A stretch of 7,821 nt of DNA from Spirochaetales bacterium (GTDB taxonomy: Bacteria; Spirochaetota; Spirochaetia; DSM-27196; SLST01). This document shows positions 6,933-7,821 of the stretch, in pieces. The position numbers were made by a program, and so were the translations under genes. Where the stretch lies: positions 1 through 7,821 of the forward strand of contig SLST01000614.1 of the NCBI GenBank assembly GCA_007130265.1, written 5' to 3'. The notes beneath the pieces were generated by a model. That model saw only the letters and a program-made list of their open reading frames with translations, did no database searches and had not been told where the DNA came from. Position 1 is the first letter of the stretch, and every line of letters begins with the position of its first letter.

Positions 6933-6962
6933 ATTGTACCGCAACCGCGGTCTGGTTGTCAT
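6933..6962 (-). promoter_or_regulatory. Predicted sigma70-type promoter of xylA operon
   Basis: Read on the minus strand, the -35 box is ATGACA (6962-6957; one mismatch to TTGACA), the spacer is 18 bases and the -10 box is TACAAT (6938-6933; one mismatch to TATAAT). Transcription would begin near 6926, giving a leader of roughly 20 bases that contains the Shine-Dalgarno. It sits in the only real gap of the window, between the fabV stop and xylA, so it could drive everything from xylA to the DUF4340 gene. The match is by eye; no transcript data support it. Confidence 0.6.
6942..6958. promoter_or_regulatory. Inverted repeat within xylA promoter, possible operator
   Basis: CAACC-GCGGTCT-GGTTG is a 17-base inverted repeat with perfect 5-base arms and a 7-base centre, lying between the -35 and -10 boxes of the predicted xylA promoter and touching the -35 box. 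A second small palindrome, ACCGCGGT (6944-6951), overlaps it. Position and symmetry suit a repressor site for sugar control, but the arms are short, so chance is possible. No regulator gene is in view. Confidence 0.3.
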
Positions 6963-6971
6963 GTGCGCGCC

Positions 6972-7821
6972 CTACGGCGTCACGTCGGCGTCGTAATCGA
7001 CTCCCTCGACACCGAAGCCGTGGATGCGAAGAAACTCGCGGTGGTACTCGTCGATGTCGGTGAGCTCGCGGAGGTTCGAGTCGTCAACCGTCTCAAAGAG
7101 CTCATTGACGCGCCGCTGCACGTCGTCGCGCATCTCCCAGTCGTCGATCCGGATTCGCCCCTCCTCATCTACCGGCACCGAACCTCCGGTGTAGAGGCGC
7201 TCGGCGAACAACCGGTAGACCTGCTCGATCGGTCCCTCGTGCAGTCCCTTCTCCTTCATCACCCGGAAGAGAATCACGCCGTAGAGCGGAACGACCGGTA
7301 TTACCGAGCTCGCCCTCGTCACGACTGCCTTGTTGACCGATACGTACGCCGCGCCGTCGACCGATTCGAGGCGGCGGGTCAGCTGCCTGGCCGTCGCCTC
7401 GAGGTGCTCCTTCGCCTTGCCGATGGACCCCTCTCGATAGACACGCTTCACGAGATCAGGTCCAATGTAGCTGTACGCGACGGTCATTGATCCGGGAAGG
7501 AGAAGCTCCTCTTCGAGCAACCGATCAATCCACATCTCCCAGTCCTCGCCTCCCATCACCTTGACGGTCGCGCGGATCTCCTCATCCGACGCCGGTTCGG
7601 CGGACACGGTCCTGAACTCGCCCGTCATGGTATCGATCGTTCGGGCGGTGAACGGCTCACCAACCGGCTTCAGAGCCGAACGGTAGGTCTCGCCGGACCT
7701 CGGATCCGTCCGAACCGGTGCGGCAAGGCTGTACACCACGAGATCAACCCCGCCGGATTCCCGGAGAAGCGCTACGGTCTGGTCCTTTACCTCGTCGCTG
7801 AACGCGTCGCCGTAGGCGGTC
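6972..7821 (-). CDS. fabV: Trans-2-enoyl-CoA / enoyl-ACP reductase, FabV/TER family (N-terminus outside window)
   Basis: The visible part is 282 residues, complete at the C-terminus (TAG at 6974-6972); the frame is open to the right edge, so about 115-120 N-terminal residues, including much of the NADH-binding Rossmann fold, are missing if the usual ~400-residue length holds. The enzyme reduces trans-2-enoyl-CoA (e.g. crotonyl-CoA to butyryl-CoA) or enoyl-ACP, usually with NADH. Family marks seen: YGDAFSDE at the visible start, DLVVYSLAAPVRTDP, AYSYIGPDL, the catalytic Y-x8-K motif in VYREGSIGKAK (Tyr128 and Lys137 of the visible part), NKAVVTRASSVIPVVPLYG, and the closing FLRIHGFGVEGVDYDADV. 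Codon 7739-7737 is an internal GTG within VVYSL, not a start. Fermentative butyrate-type metabolism or fatty-acid synthesis are both possible; Treponema denticola has a well-studied member. It probably belongs to a transcript separate from xylA. Confidence 0.94.
   Translation of the reverse strand, partial: TAYGDAFSDEVKDQTVALLRESGGVDLVVYSLAAPVRTDPRSGETYRSALKPVGEPFTARTIDTMTGEFRTVSAEPASDEEIRATVKVMGGEDWEMWIDRLLEEELLLPGSMTVAYSYIGPDLVKRVYREGSIGKAKEHLEATARQLTRRLESVDGAAYVSVNKAVVTRASSVIPVVPLYGVILFRVMKEKGLHEGPIEQVYRLFAERLYTGGSVPVDEEGRIRIDDWEMRDDVQRRVNELFETVDDSNLRELTDIDEYHREFLRIHGFGVEGVDYDADVTP

Noticed and set aside
6905..6934. ATG at 6934 as xylA start
   Set aside because: No Shine-Dalgarno; it overlaps the predicted -10 box; the extra ten residues do not resemble the family N-terminus.
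6905..6971. Rho-independent terminator after fabV
   Set aside because: I looked for a GC hairpin followed by T residues on the minus strand and found none; the inverted repeat there has only 5-base arms and no T-run.
5663..7063. 466-codon open frame on the plus strand opposite xylA
   Set aside because: It lies antisense to an unmistakable xylA, has no recognisable motif or suitable ribosome site, and is explained by strong GC bias at third codon positions.

Overview
The window is a GC-rich bacterial chromosome segment, most likely from a free-living spirochaete (Spirochaetales/Spirochaetia). This is an inference from three things: a trans-2-enoyl-CoA reductase of the type known from Treponema, a degenerate GGDEF-fold protein of a kind I associate with spirochaetes, and a Gld-like ABC cassette that is common in that phylum. 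No rRNA, marker protein or database match was available to prove it. The window is almost fully coding. I saw no tRNA, rRNA, CRISPR array, insertion sequence or phage gene, and no non-coding stretch longer than about 70 bases.

Layout. Left edge, plus strand (1-558): the C-terminal part of a protein with a GGDEF-like fold whose catalytic motif is lost. The rest is on the minus strand, read here from right to left. First is fabV (trans-2-enoyl-CoA reductase, N-terminus cut off by the right edge, ends at 6972). A 67-base gap follows, holding a good sigma70-type promoter. Then come xylA (xylose isomerase, 6904-5600), rnz (RNase Z, 5593-4649), an ABC-2 type ATPase (4652-3723), its permease (3726-3004), a GldG-like membrane-anchored protein (3007-1487) and a DUF4340 protein (1490-555). 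The last gene meets the plus-strand gene tail to tail, and their stop codons overlap.

How the genes fit together. From xylA to the DUF4340 gene the minus-strand genes form one tight block. xylA and rnz are 6 bases apart, and every later junction is a 4-base GTGA or ATGA overlap (four in a row). A single transcript from the promoter at 6933-6962 would carry sugar isomerisation, tRNA 3'-end processing and a complete Gld-like ABC module. The four-protein module (ATPase, six-helix permease, GldG-like protein, DUF4340 protein) looks like one membrane complex with most of its soluble mass outside the cytoplasmic membrane. Its substrate is unknown. fabV fits NADH-dependent reduction of crotonyl-CoA or fatty-acid enoyl groups and is probably a separate upstream unit.

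The least conventional points are the mixed operon, the xylA start (GTG at 6904, supported by both the promoter and a perfect Shine-Dalgarno), the inverted repeat inside the xylA promoter, and the degenerate GGDEF protein. No clearly new system is visible. The Gld-like module coupled to rnz is the best candidate for unexplained biology.
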